Shown here in pieces: positions 1-17,900 of a stretch of DNA of 64,000 nt (position 1 is the stretch's first letter; the number at the start of each line of letters is the position of its first letter). Under the pieces are notes generated by a model. The model was not told the origin of the DNA and did not search any database. It worked only from the letters and a program-made list of their open reading frames with translations. Location: assembly GCF_004335995.1 (NCBI RefSeq), contig NZ_PSZP01000001.1, forward strand, positions 1-64,000, read 5' to 3'. This stretch comes from Mycoplasma todarodis. Lineage in GTDB: Bacteria > Bacillota_I > Bacilli_A > Mycoplasmatales > Metamycoplasmataceae. The position numbers and the translations under genes were made by a program.

Positions 1-2
1 AT

Positions 3-731
3 AAAGGAACACTTGATGATAAGCTTAAAAACCTTAAAAAATGAGGTAATATTAATCTACCTTCAAAAATCGGTATAACAAATATCACAGGTATTAAGGC
101 TATTGCCGACCCTAAAAAAGGAACAATTTCTCTTGAAGTTACAACCGATACTCCAGGCGCGACACCAAGCACTAAAATTCTTAAAGGAAGTTTAATTGGT
201 AAATCCGATGACCAAATCGCAAAAGAAATTGCGACAAAAAAAGCGAATGACAACAATAATTCATTCAATACGTTAATTCAGAATAAAAAGATTGTTAATC
301 AGGGGACTAACTCAGTTTCAACCATTGCTGATGAATTAAATAAAGGAACACTTGGTGATAAACTTAAAAGCTTTAAAAAATGAGGTAATATTAATCTACC
401 TTCAAAAATTGGCATAACAAATATCACAGGTATTAAGGCTATTGCCGATCCTAAAAAAGGAACAATTTCTCTTGAGGTTACAACCAATACTCCAGGTGCG
501 ACACCAAGCACTAGAATTCTTAAAGGAAGTTTAATCGGTAAAGCTGATCTTAAATTGGAAAAATCAGGAGATAAAAAAACTCCCAAAACAAAGAATCTAA
601 AAAATAATAACAATAAAGTTGCAGGGACAACAAATCCAAAGAGTAGGAATATCGCAATATTATTAATAGTAACTATAATTGCTGGTTTAACTGCTATAGG
701 AGCTGGGATTGCTAACTTTATTAAGAAATAA
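3..731 (+). CDS. C-terminal part of a tandem-repeat surface protein (5' end outside window)
   Basis: The frame is open from the window edge, so the start is missing. Two near-identical copies of a 113-residue unit are seen (period 339 nt, first copy cut at base 1, second from about 340). The unit contains KIGITNITGIKAIADPKKG and ends in a PGATPST...LKGSLIGK segment. It is followed by a Lys/Asn-rich linker, one C-terminal membrane helix (about 645-715) and a short basic end, KK. This is typical of a mollicute surface protein anchored by its C-terminus with a variable number of repeats. The repeat may belong to the mycoplasma lipoprotein-associated domain group (PF04200-like), but that is a guess. 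TGA codons at about 42 and 381 must be Trp. Confidence 0.8.
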
Positions 732-738
732 AAAAAAT

Positions 739-762
739 ACGCTTCAAATGGCGTTTTTTTAT
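739..762 (+). terminator. Rho-independent terminator of the repeat surface protein gene
   Basis: A short stem (ACGC/GCGT around TTCAAATG) followed by a T run begins 8 bases after the TAA at 729-731. Confidence 0.7.
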
Positions 763-810
763 CACCGTCATAGTTCTTCATATTGAAACTAGCACTTTGA
801 ATCCATGTAA

Positions 811-838
811 AAAAAGCACCTCGTGGAGCGCTTTTTAT
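811..838 (-). terminator. Terminator of the 25 kb minus-strand operon
   Basis: An A/T-flanked hairpin (AAAAAGC...GCTTTTT with inner CACC/GGAG pairing) lies just beyond the last gene of the minus-strand unit (stop at 855). It marks the likely 3' end of the F1-like ATPase/surface-protein operon. Confidence 0.7.
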
Positions 839-854
839 TTTTATATCTTTTGTA

Positions 855-1454
855 TTATTTTAAAATGATGAAACCTAACATTATTGTTAATGCAACCACT
901 ATTGCAATTAAAGAAATTGCAAATATTCAAACTGTTGATATTGATTGAGATAAAAATCCCTTCGATTCCATTAATGAATTATCAATACCTCAATTAACTG
1001 TATATGAATATGTCTTAAACTGTGTTTTATCTTTAGGGACGTTTTCTTCACTCGCTCAAGTATAACCATCTCTTGGCTTAACTTTGACGCTAATGTTTTT
1101 CCCGTCTTTTAAGTTAGTTAGTTTTAAACCATATTCACTTGAATCATTAACAAAAGTTTGTTTTTTAGAATCATATAAAACAACAACTTCAAACTTATCC
1201 ATTATTTCTTTTTTAACATAGAAATATTGTTGCTCAGTTTTATTAAACCCAAACTCAAAGAAGTCTGAAGGTTCAAAAGTAACTGTTTGCTCTTTTGTTT
1301 GAACACTTGATTGTTCTTGCATTCTTAGTGATGTACTTATTTGTGAATTTTTAATATCCGCAGAAGGAATATTTTTAAAATTAAAAATAAATAAATTGAT
1401 AACAATAAAAGTTATTAGCGATAGAACTATTGCTGATATTTTCTTAATTTTCAT
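855..1454 (-). CDS. Small double-anchored membrane protein sharing the giant protein's module
   Basis: 199 aa. An N-terminal hydrophobic segment (about residues 8-27) and a C-terminal membrane helix (about 175-198) flank a predicted outside domain. That domain contains LTNLKDGKNISVKVKPRDGY, which matches the module LTNLKNGDNLLVEVTPKKGF repeated in the 3377-aa protein of the same operon. It is the last gene of the unit, 29 nt after the 6-TM protein, with a strong GAGGAGG ribosome site. One TGA-Trp lies in the module. I infer a small surface partner or adaptor of the giant proteins. No known family was recognised. Confidence 0.8.
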
Positions 1455-1483
1455 TTTTCCTCCTCTATTATATTTTTATTTTA

Positions 1484-6082
<4,599 letters not shown>

Positions 6083-6096
<14 letters not shown>

Positions 6097-6523
6097 TGTT
6101 ACCCTCCAATATTTTTTTGAGATTCTTTATTTTTGAGAACTCAATTATTTTTTTATTTTCAATTGCTGATATATTTCATTCTGTTTTACCAAAGAATGAA
6201 TCGTTATTCTTTTTAAGTTTCATTTTCTTAAGATCTTTTTTGTTCTTAATTTTTTCTAAGACTATTTCTTTATTAACTTCATTACCTGTAATCGTTATCT
6301 TCCCTTCTTCAGAGAAAATATCTAAATCAGATACTAATAATTGTTCTTCTGCCTTACTTTTGATTTTAAATATTAAAATTGCTACTTGACCAAATGAATA
6401 AATATTATTTGCTACTCTCATTACATCTATTTTTTGTTTCCTACGAATAACACGAATGTATTCAACGTTTTCTAAGGAAATATATTTAGTGCTTAATAGT
6501 AGTTCTATTGTTTTATTTTTCAT
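6083..6523 (-). CDS. Epsilon-like subunit of the F1-like ATPase
   Basis: 146 aa. The N-terminal half is predicted mostly beta strand (VAILIFKIKSKAEEQLLVSD, then EEGKITITGNE) and the C-terminal part is Lys-rich helix. This resembles the beta-sandwich plus helix layout of F1 epsilon in size and order, but the sequence similarity seen by eye is weak. The call rests mainly on position: it overlaps the gamma-like gene by 11 bases and alpha by 14. Published analysis of the mycoplasma seven-gene cluster assigns alpha-, beta-, gamma- and epsilon-like proteins to it. It likely sits with gamma in the central stalk. Confidence 0.65.
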
Positions 6524-7352
6524 AAATTAACGACATTTCTTGAAATTCTTTTTCACGTTTGTTACTTGATATCTTAATTTTTTCATTTGCAATTTCTTCT
6601 TTGATTTCATCAATCTTTTTTGTATATCTGAATATAGCTAATTTACATTCAACAATCTTACTTTCAAGCAAGAATGTTTTTAATTCCATTGAAATGTAAA
6701 GTTTGAATAATGAAGCCATTGACTTTTGTCAACTTCTTTCAAATCTTACTTTCCCAAATCTCTTTTTATATTTTTTAGCTTCTTGATATTCTTCTTTTGA
6801 TTTAAACATAGGGAATACTGATATATTTTTAACTCCCGTTGCTGTCGAACCGAATAGGAATTTAATTTTTCCTATCTTTTCTTTATAAATAAGATTAATA
6901 ATTGAGTTGGTCAATATCTCAATATCTATTAATGATTCCTCTGCGAATAATTCACTTGATATTGAATCATCATTAAATTTATTTATTTTAATACCGTTTT
7001 CTTTACAGTATTTTTCTAATTTTGCATTATCCCCAAATGAGATAACACTTCATTGCTTCCCGTATTCTGAAACAAATTTTTCATAGATTGAATAATTTCA
7101 TGTTCTATCTTTTTCATTCTTTTCATTAAGGATAACAACGATGTTATTGCCTCTCTTATTATCATTAGAGTAAGCAAATCCTTTATTTAATAAGGAAGAC
7201 TTAACTGATTCATGTACTTTATATCTTAAGAAGTTGTGGATATTCTCAACACCTTCTAAGAATTTTTTATACTTCATTAATTCACTGTGTATTTTCATTT
7301 TTTTCATATGAATAGTATTCAGTATCATTTGAAGTTGTTCTATTTTTTTCAT
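6513..7352 (-). CDS. Gamma-like central-stalk subunit of the F1-like ATPase
   Basis: 279 aa, close to the canonical gamma length. A long N-terminal helix (MKKIEQLQMILNTIHMKKMK) and a long C-terminal helix enclose an alpha/beta middle domain (NNIVVILNEKN...VISFGDN). The C-terminal helix begins MASLFKLYISMELK and ends NKREKEFQEM, which aligns with the gamma pattern of MAAM...A followed by N-x-x-RQ..IT.E. These helices would form the coiled-coil rotor. A strong AAGGAGG site precedes the start. The gene follows the 133-aa protein by 13 nt and overlaps the epsilon-like gene. Confidence 0.78.
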
Positions 7353-7365
7353 TTAGTTCCTCCTT

Positions 7366-7767
7366 TTAATAAATTTCGAACGTTAAAGCTAATTTCTCGT
7401 TTTTTGAAGAATTCTCTATGAAGAATAAATTCAAGAAATTGATATTAACCTTCTCTTGTAATTTCTTTTCTATATATTCCATTAACTTAGTTCAATAATC
7501 ACCAACAATTGGTTCTTCTTTTTCTCAAGTTAATGTTTTTGGTTTTAGAAGAAGTGTTTTCTTAACTTCTCTACCTTGGATTTTCACTCCGTTACCAAAG
7601 ATGTTGATAGCTTTCTTTTTGATTAATAAGATCTTTTGTATTCTTTTAATAATTGAATAATGGATTTTGATAAAATCATCAACTCCATATTCTTTATCAG
7701 TTTCTTTTTTATTTTGTTTATATAACGAATAATAAAGCGCTGGAAAAATATCTAAATTTTCTTTCAT
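7366..7767 (-). CDS. 133-aa soluble protein of the F1-like ATPase cluster
   Basis: No recognised family. The protein is charged and mostly helical, with a basic middle (KRIQKILLIKKKAIN) and no membrane helix. The ATG at 7767 is preferred over a GTG at 7776: it lies one base after the stop of the 12-TM gene and has AGGTAGGTG in front. Its position matches the third non-F1 protein of the known mycoplasma cluster, which is soluble and of unknown role. I infer a connector between the F1-like head and the membrane sector. Confidence 0.75.
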
Positions 7768-7768
7768 A

Positions 7769-8947
7769 TTAATCACCTACCTTTTCTTTTGGTTTATTTT
7801 GTTTAGCAAGTCACCTTAAATCAAGAACTGTTAATATAGTTACTATCAATGAAGTTGAAAAACCAAATATTATTGTAGTTATTAAATCAACGTTAATACC
7901 TATAGCTAAATAGATTTCTTGAGGTGTGTAGAATCCCAATACTAACACTAATACGAATAAGTGTATTCATACAAGTAATATAAGTAATAAAACTCTTTTC
8001 TGAATTGTTTTGTATGCAATCTTTGAGAAGTGTAAGAATAAGTAGAAAATCATGAATAAACTATATGCTATAAATTTGATTTTCTTAACTTCCAATATGT
8101 CACCATGTAAATAAAATATTATTAAACATATAAGTGGCATGAATATTAATGGAGAGAAACTTATTACCTGATTATATTTACCAAGTTTCTTAAAGATTAA
8201 AGTTGCTATTAGTGGAACAACAAATAATAGTAATACAAGAGTAATTCAAGAAGATGTTTTTGTATCTAAAAGATGTGATCATTTAAGTGGTACTTGTGTT
8301 TGTGCCCCAATTACACCAACCATTAATAAGATTGATAATTCTGTTCAAATATACCCCTCGTCATAAATGGTATTAGTTACAAAGAATTGCAACAATACGA
8401 ATGCAAGAGAGATTATAAATAAAGGAATCATTGCATATTTAGAATTAAATAAGTTTGAGATTAATGATATTACAATTAAGAATCCAAGGTCAAGACCAAT
8501 GAATACTGCACCTATTTTCTTCTTGTGAGTATTTATAAATGTAAATACCACTACTATTACTGTTTGGAATGAAAGGAATAATAGATTAAAGAAGTTGGAC
8601 TTCTCCATATTCATTATTTTTTCAGCACCAATAAATAATTCAGTTATAGGAATAGCAGAGCCTAGTGTTGAGAGTATAACCACTCAAATAAATCTAGGGC
8701 TGTTATTGTATAAGAATTGCAGTCTAATTGTTAATCATAAAACAATAATTACCGAAGCATAGAAATTCATTTTATGAATTATTTCATTCGGATTTCTAAA
8801 GTAGGATAATCTCATAAAATGTGAGTTTATTACAATACTTATCATTCAAACAAGTAATGCAAATCCAACAGATAGTCTTCATTTAAGTGAAACCGTTAAA
8901 ATGTTTTCATTTCTAGATTGTTCACTATATAAGTTCTTTTTAAACAT
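7769..8947 (-). CDS. Polytopic membrane protein (about 12 TM), X0 sector candidate
   Basis: 392 aa with about twelve hydrophobic helices across nearly the whole length (for example FALLVWMISIVI, FIWVVILSTLGSAIP, ITLVLLLFVVPLIATLIF). It has a short cytoplasmic-looking N-terminus and a basic C-terminus. It lies 5 nt after the 3377-aa surface protein gene and 1 nt before the 133-aa gene. The reported mycoplasma F1-like cluster includes one membrane protein with twelve predicted helices, and this fits. It could be the channel or anchor coupling ATP hydrolysis to the surface proteins. I saw no transporter-family motif. Confidence 0.78.
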
Positions 8948-8952
8948 TTGAA

Positions 8953-11900
8953 TTATCCTTTCTTATTCTTTTTCCTCTTCTTGAATATTGTCAATCCAGC
9001 TCCAGCACCAAATAGAGTTATTAATCCTAGTGATACAGAAACACTGACTCATGGGAATTTACTATATTGTTCAGCTCCATCATCTTGTTTCAATCCTGAA
9101 ATCTTCAATGATTTTGTAAATGTTTGTGCTGAATTAGATTTAAATTTATTTCCTTGTTTAAGAACTACTTCGACAGTGATGACATCACCATTTTTAATAC
9201 CCTTGTAATTCTTAACGTTGTTTATAACTTTTCCATTAATACATACTTTTACGTATTTAATTTTTTCTTTGTTTATACCTAAAATAATATGCTTATTAAT
9301 AATATGTTTTTCATTTCTTTCACCAACAATGATTAATTTAGAAAATGTTGGTTTATTTAAGAAGTCAATCTTATCTAAAAGGTTAACTTTGAAGATAGCA
9401 TCATCATTTGCATCTGTTATAAAGAATTTATCCTTATCTGCTTTATTGATGTACCTTGGAACAAATTTATATTCGAATCCTGCTTCAAGTTTAATTTCTC
9501 TATTGAAATCAGATGGAAGAACTTCCATAACTTCTTCTCACTTACCATTCTTGTTGTTACGTCTCATAACTCCAATTTTGATAGTTGAATAAGGTTTCTT
9601 AGGATCATTAGATTTGAATACTTTTGATAAGTTAATTGTTCCAGTAGAAGTTTTCTTATTAAATCTAAGAGCTCCTTTTGTGCTATCTAGTTTTTCTTGA
9701 TCTGGTGTATGTATATTTCCACCAAATACAAATTCACTTGAACTAGCTTCATCACCCAATACATTACCATTTGCATCAACTAATGCATCTGTTGTTTTGT
9801 TTATTGGAATTATTTTATATTTAATTTTTGCGATATCTGTTGGTGAAACATTACTATTTAATGCATCTAGGAATTCTTTCTTAGAATGGAATTCTTTAAC
9901 TGTACCGTCATTCATTGTTGCAATGATTAATACATTACTTTTACTTGCAGATCCAATATTAACATCAACAATCTTTCCATTTTTCTTATGGAAGACTAAG
10001 TTTTTAGGGAATTTCGGAGCAATGATTGGTTGTTTCAATCCACTTATTTTAATTCTCTTAACTATTGTGTTTTTAATACTTTGTCCACTTCTAAAGACAT
10101 TTCCATCTTTAGCGATAAGTTCAACTTGGATCACTTCATTATTCTTAAGAACAATTCCGTTTTCTCAGTTAAGAACTTCTTGTTTTTTCTCTTTACCGTT
10201 AATTGATACGATTTTATATACTTTAATATTAAATCTTTCTCTAACATCTTGAGATATACCTTTTAAGTCAATAGTTCCTTTTGCGAATCCACTAACTCCA
10301 TTTTTAGGAGTTGCTATATTAACTTGTCCTTCATTAACTTTTACTAAGTGTTTTAATCCTCTAACAAAGAATTGTTTTGAGAAACTTTCCGTTGGGTCTT
10401 GGCCATCAATTGAGAAACTCTTAGAAATGTTTTGTCCAATATCAATTGAAACACCGATTGCATCTTTATTATTAAGACCTTTTCTATTAATTTCATCAAC
10501 GAATTTCTTCCAGTCATTAACTGCAACAACTTTTGTTCCGTCCACTCTATTTATAATTAGTGAAACTGTTAGTCCATTTTTAACTGCTTTGTCAAAAATA
10601 GCTTTTATTTTCTGAAGAACTGCTGGATCTATTTTACCTTCACCATCAACACCTGTGATTCCTAAGTTTTCTGGAATTTTATCTATACCATTTATTAGAA
10701 CTGGGTTTGTTTTTACAACATGGTGGAAAGCATTGATTTTAAATTCAATTGTTTTCTTAAGTAGGGTTGTACCTTTTTTAAGGAATGAAACACCCTTTTC
10801 TGCAACAACTCTAATTACGATTTCACTTTTTGATCTATCCCCAATAATTGATATTTTGCTATTTACATCAGCTAATGTATCACCATAATTAATTCTTACT
10901 GTGTGTTTCTTACCATCAGGACCTATGAATTCAACATCTATGTGTAGGTGTTGTTTCTCATCTGTGTTTAAAGGAATTAAATCAAATGGGTTTTGTGCAA
11001 ATTTGAAGTGATTTCCATTTTTCTTATCAACAATAAAGTTGAATCCAAGTTTATTAAATATATCTTGTTTAAATTCATCAATAATTTGATCTGAATCTGG
11101 AACATTTACTTCAGCATTATCACCTCAGTTTGTAGCTCCACCAGATACTTCAGCAACGCCTGGTTGTCCATTACCATCGATAATGTCTTTGAAGATAACT
11201 CATGATGAACCATTTTGATTTAAGTATTTTTTCTTAACCAATACTCTTCAAGCTAATTTATCACCATTACTTAATTTCTTATTGTAGATATCATCACCAT
11301 TAACAATTTCAGATGTACCATCCGCATGTATTATTTTTCATTCGAATGCTACTTTTTCTCTCTCTGAAGGAGGGAAGAAGTTTTCAAGTGGGTTATTCTT
11401 ATCTAATATTTTATGTCCAGGAGAAGAAGAGAATGATTTTGATCAATCAAACGCTTTTGACTCAGCTAAGTTTGGAACTCTAATTGCATCTTTTAATGAA
11501 TTTGCAACTACTTTTGAAATTATAACTTTTTCAAATAAGTTACCATGTGATGTTTCGAAAGCGAATCCATCATCTGCAACAAGTTTTAGGTATAACTTAT
11601 CACCATTGTGTCATTTACGATTTTTATCCAATGAAGATATTTCTTTTCAACCTTTATCGTTAGCACTAGGAGCAGCCCCTGTGTTCTTAACCATGAAGTA
11701 AAGTTTTTGATGTGGTCTTGGTTTTCATAGATTAGTTAACTTATCATCTATGATTCCTTTTCCATTAAATCTATGGTTTACATTTTTGAATTTTAAATCT
11801 CTTGGTAAATCAGGTTGAGGTAATTTAGTCAATAGTTGTGGAACATCTTTGTGCTCATCACCATTTACTTCAACAACTTTTATTTTAAATTGCATTGTTT

Positions 11901-14900
11901 TACCGTGATGTTTTACGTTTTGATCATCAAAGTATTTAAACTCTCTTTTGTCTGTTGGTGGAATAACTACTTCTAATGAAATTTGATCCCCTACTTCTAA
12001 GTGACTACCTGCAACATTTGCATTCAATAAGTCACCTATTTTAACAAGAACATCTTCATTATCATTCATGATATCCATTGCTTTTAAAATGTCTAATTTT
12101 TTGTATTTTTGTTTTCCGTTTTTATCAGTAACAATTAAGTTTACAAGAGCATGTTCCGTTGGTAATACACCATTGTGTTCATCAAGGTATTTTTTATACA
12201 TGTTACGGATCATTTTCTTAATGTTTTGAATATTAAGTTTTTGATGGTCAACAAAAGGAGAAGTTAATTTTGCTTTTGTATTATCCATTTCACTTCTTGG
12301 TACGTCAATAATTGGAATGATTTCTTTACCATTAACTTTTATATCTTTAATAGATACATCTTTGTAGTTTAGTTGTTCAACGAAATCTTCTTTTGTTGCT
12401 TTTGCATTGAATTGTTTTTCAACATTAAACGCATGGTTTGAAAGTATTCTTATACTTAATGTTAATGTATCATCAGAACTGTCTAGTTTATTTCTGTGAA
12501 TTCTAACTTCTTTAATAGTTCCATCTTTGTTATAAACCACTTCTAGTGTTTCTTCAGATGTGATACCTTTTGCTTTATTGAATTTTTTCAATAGAAGTTC
12601 AAACTTAAAGTCTTTATGTTTTCTTATTATCTTATTAATAGCTTCTATAAATTTAGGTGCTACTTTTAATTCAACTTCATCAATGTAGTTCTTAGGATTT
12701 TTTGTTGTTTTAACAACTGTTAGACCTGTGTTGTTGAATTGTGGATTTGAATCTTTTAATAAACTTGGGTCAGGTGTTTCAACTTCTTTTTTAAGGTTTG
12801 AAACTTCTTGACCAATTACTATAAAGTCATCCGCTGGTTTTGGTTTACCAATCATATATAGTCTTTGACCATTTGGTGATTTGTAGTTTGGATCGATTGA
12901 AATCTTAGCAAGAACAAATTGTCCATTTTTAAAGTTAGTTGGTAATTTATCAACTCACCTTGCTGGATCTATATTTGGTTTAAGAACCTTAACCCCATTA
13001 ACTTCTTCAAAGAAATCTTCATATTCTTTTTTAGAATTTGCTATTAGGTAACGTTTTATAACACGTTTATCATTTACTATTTTTGCGAATTCTCCTGTTG
13101 GAGAAAGAGTTCCTTTTCCATCAACACCAACAATTTCGATTTCTCTAACTTTAAACTCTGCTTCTTTAGCAAGAATTTTAGGGAAGTATTCAGGTTTTAA
13201 TTCTAAGTTTTTGATTAGTTCTTTACTCTTTACAATAGTTTTTTGATTTTTCATGAACTGTGAATCTTTATCCGGCATAACTATGACCGAAATTGATGCA
13301 CCAGGTTTAACATCATTCATAACTATGCTAGCACCCTTAATTAACTCTAAAAGAGATGCTTTAACTTGTTTACCGTTATACCTTGCGAAGAATTTAATCT
13401 TCTTCAATATCTCTTGTTGTTCTGGTGTTAATTTACTTATGTCTTTAATAACATCTGAAAGTGAAAGTTCTAAACTAAATTTCTGACTGTTTACATCATA
13501 ATGAATAGCAGCTTTTAATTTTTTGATTAGTTTAGGTAAGTCAATGAAATCATCTGTAACTTTATCTACATCAATATCATCTAATTTATCTTTTAGGTTA
13601 TCAATCTTTTTGTGGAATGAAACAGTTTGATTCTTCAATGGAATTCCATCTTGATCAAAGAATGCAAATCCTTTTTTAGGTGTAACTTCAACTAATAAAT
13701 TATCTCCATTCTTTAAATTTGTTAATCCTGGATCAGTTGGGTCATTATACACTTTTCCATTTAGTGTTATTTTGACATTAATCTTAGATAAATCTCATAG
13801 AGAACCAACAATGAATCCACGACCATTAGTTCCACGAACAAACATTTTATCGGCTGTATTTGGGAAGTCAGTTAAAGGAACTTCTTTCATTAGTTCGCCA
13901 ATTTTTTTCATTTGAACAAATCAACTTCTATCATTGATTGCTGTTCTCTTAGGATCTGCTGTTTCTGCAGCGATAGCAAGTCAATCCCCATTCTTCATAC
14001 TTCTGAAGTTTCTATCGATAGCTCCGAATAATCATTTCTTTTGAATTATGAAATCATTGTCTAAGAAATCAAGTCTTATTAAACTACCCGGAGTTGAATA
14101 CGCACCAACACCACTGATTAAATCTTTTTGATTGATTACAACTTTTTTCTTTTTAGTATCAGGAGTTAGGAAACTTGGGTGTTTACCATTTCTAGAAATT
14201 CATGAACTGGAATCTCAAACCATCATTTTGTCTCACTTCTCATTAAACACTTCTTCTTTATTTTTATCTTTTAAAGAAATTGTTAAGTTTGAAATTGCAA
14301 GAAGATCGTTGTATCCATTATCATTGTTCATTTCTATTCTTAAATTAATTTTTGGTTTACCTGAAGAAAAATCTAATTTGTTGATTTTAAATAAGAAACC
14401 TCAATGGTTATTAGTATTAAAGTTTTTCTTTAGTTTTTCTTTATCAGGGATATCCAAGTGCATTGAAGTTGCCATAGCTAAGAAGTCAGCTCATGTAAAC
14501 ATTGAATAATCAAATTTGTATTCTCAGAAACCATTCTTTTTCGCATTAATTGCATCTTTAATTTCTTGAATTGAAACATTTTCAAGTTTAGTTCCGAAAT
14601 CTTTCATCAAGTTTTTCATTCTTTCATAACGACTTGCACTAGTAAATAACGCTTGTGCAACCGCTCCATATATCGAATCATCATGAACACCATTAAAGGC
14701 TTTAATTCCACCTTTTAATTGCATACTGAAAGCTCTACCTGTAATAGATAAGGTAGTTGCAGTCCTAAGTTTTGCTGGACTTATTCTATTTTTATGAATT
14801 AATTTTGAAGATATCTTGTCAGTTTTTTGAGCTCCAGCCACTCCTGGTTTAACTCTTACATTTTCTGCAGGTCCTGTTATTATATTTCTTCAATTGTTTT

Positions 14901-17900
14901 TTGTTCTTTCGTAAACTCTAATATTAGGGTTTGTAACGTCATGGTTTTCTCTTAATCCTTGAATCTGGAATGAATGTGTAATATCTGATGATGAACCATC
15001 ACCTCATGCATATTTATTCTTATCTTGAATTTTTGTAATGATTTCAATTGAATCACCATTTTTTAGGTTTGTAGGTAACTCATTCTTTTTAAGTTTTTTA
15101 CCATTAACCACAAATCAGAAATCTAAACCATTTTGATATAGTTGTCTCAATCATTTGTTCTCAAATGATAATTTAGCTTCTCCGTTTGTTCCTGATGTAA
15201 TAATGTGCCCTGAAGGTGAATCAACTTTTGTAAGTGCCTTTTTGAAATTCATGTTCTTTCTTGAAACAGTAATAACTTTTGTAATTTCATTAGGGTTCGC
15301 ATTACCTTTAAAGTAGAATCCATCTTTTGCAGTCATAATGAATTTAATGATGTCTCCATCTTTAAATTTGTGAGTCTCATAACTATTTGTAATGTCTTCA
15401 ATATTGTTATCTTTACCTTGAGCAATAATCTTAACTGATGAATGAGAAAGCATATCCTTAATTTCTTGAATAGATTTTTTAGATAATGTAAATCCGTTTT
15501 TGTTTTTTTCTTCAACAAAATCGTTTGGCACAGTTGTATTTGTTATAGCTTTAGGAGTTGCTAAACCTTTAACTTCTTTCTTGAAAATAGTTTTCTTGAA
15601 ATTATCTTTTGAACCATTGTTTTCAAAGTAGAATCCTTCTTTTGCAACGGCAATGATTTCTATAATGTCATCATTTCTAAAGTTAGTTGGCAGAACGTTA
15701 ATACTAATTAATTTACGTTGTCCATTTCTTGTGATGTAGTAATAAGTGTCATAAGTACCACTTACTATTTGATCGTGTAAGTCATTTGAAAAATGCCCAT
15801 GGAAATTTGAACCAGTGATTTTAAATCCATCACTAGGAATATTTTTCAAGTGAGTTAATTTAGCTTCTGCCAATGCAGAAACTTTACCTAATTTAACTTC
15901 GAAACTTTGGTTTGGAAGTGCATTACCAAGGCTATCTACGAATAGAATACCTGAACCAGCCTTTGGTGTTACCGTCATAATTACTTCATCACCATTACGT
16001 AATGAAACTGGTGCACTGTCGTAATCTTTTTTAGAACCTGATCTATAAACAGAATATTTAACGTCATATTTTTCTTTTAACGAATTAATTCCATTCAAAA
16101 TACCCTTTCCGTTAGTTCCGGAAAAGTAAATTTTATCTTTAAGACGCATTTCAGTTGGGTCTACTTTTTGTTGTTTTGAAAGTCCAGTTATTTTTGTAAA
16201 GTTGAATCCGAATTCATTAGTATATTTTGAACCATCATCGAATAATTTTTCTCTTCAAATTTGTTTGTTGTTTTTAGTGAAAAGAACTTTTCTCCTGTGA
16301 GCTCTTAAGAAGATTTTTTTCTTGTAATTATGGAAAACATAGTTACTTAATTCTCTTCAAATTTGTTCACCCTCAAATCTAAACTCTCAAACTAATTTTT
16401 CAGATGAAGTTAAGTTTCTGATGTAATCGTTACCTCATACATTTTTAATAGGAGCAAGAGTTGCACCTGGTTTTGCAAACATTTCAACTCATTTATATTT
16501 TTTGGTTGTAGATAAGAATGCTGATGATAGGTTACCACTCTTAGATTTTCTAAATCATTCTTGACCTTTGATTAATTTAAAGATTCTATTATCTTTTGTT
16601 TTAATAATAAGATCCATAAGGTTACCATCTCTACCCTTATCTCATAATTCTCCTCAAATACCTATTGTAGATAATTGCATACCTGGCACCATATTTTGGT
16701 CGAAAACTGAAATATGTGTTGTTAAGAATGCTTGTGATACATCATGTCCACGATCATATCATCACAATGGTCATCAGTGATTATTAGCAGCTTTTGTACC
16801 ATCTAACTCAGTATTGTTGTAAAGGATTCTTTCAGCTGCATCAATATTATTGTATTCATTAACTTTAGCTCATTTTGAAAGTTCTAGGTTACCCGTTAAG
16901 GCTTCAAAGTTATTAATCTTAAAGTGTGCTTTCCTGTCATCTAAATTAGGGTATAGTGCCTTTTTATTGAATTCTGATCATGATTCTTCAGGGTTAGCTT
17001 GAGAACCATAGTATTTTAGTTCTGTTAGAGTTAGACCAGCTTTCGCATAAGAAGGATAGAAATTCATTCACATATCTGTTATTTCTCCGAATGAATCTAA
17101 ACCACCAGTTCTTTCGATAATTGATTCATCATTAACAACATCTCAGTTTATTTCAGAGTTACCAAACACTTGCATGTTTTCTTGTGCATTATAGTTTCCA
17201 TTTTGGAATTTCTTAAGTTCATGCCCTGTCATGTTATTTGGTTTTGTATCTCTTTTTCAAACTCCACCACTTGCAATTTGAATAGCATTTGCTGTATATC
17301 TAATGTTATCTTCATTTTTAAGACTAATGTTAATAGGGTCTAATGAATCTCTGAATATTTGAATAGATGAAATACGTGTAGTATTTAAAAGCTTTAAAGT
17401 TAGTCCGAAATCTTTGTTGAAGTTTTTTGGATCTTGGTCAATTTGAATACTGTTCTTTCTATTTGAAGATTGAAGAATATATTCAGCTTCCGCTTTATCA
17501 ACAGAACTTAAAGATCTGATTTCTTGGATTTGGTATGGAACTTCATGTTTAAATGCATCCAGCACTTTAATTCTTGAAATCTTTGTATGTTCACCTAATC
17601 CTAATCTATTTAATTTAATTTCACTAATCGCACCCATTGATTCAAGGTTAGTTTTTGTAGTGAAACGCGAAGTAAAGTGAGAAACGATATCTAATTTAAT
17701 ATCATCTCTATTGAATTTAGCATCAAGTTCTCTAATTTTGAATTCTTTAATGAATGAATCCATATTGTTGTTAAATAAATATCTTGGTTTTGGAGAAAGG
17801 TAAAGTTTAACATCGTCTTTACTGTTTAGACTGTCTATTTTGTCAATTTCTCTATAATAAACTTCTTTTGTTTTGCTTGAAGTTATTTCAGCAAATCCTT

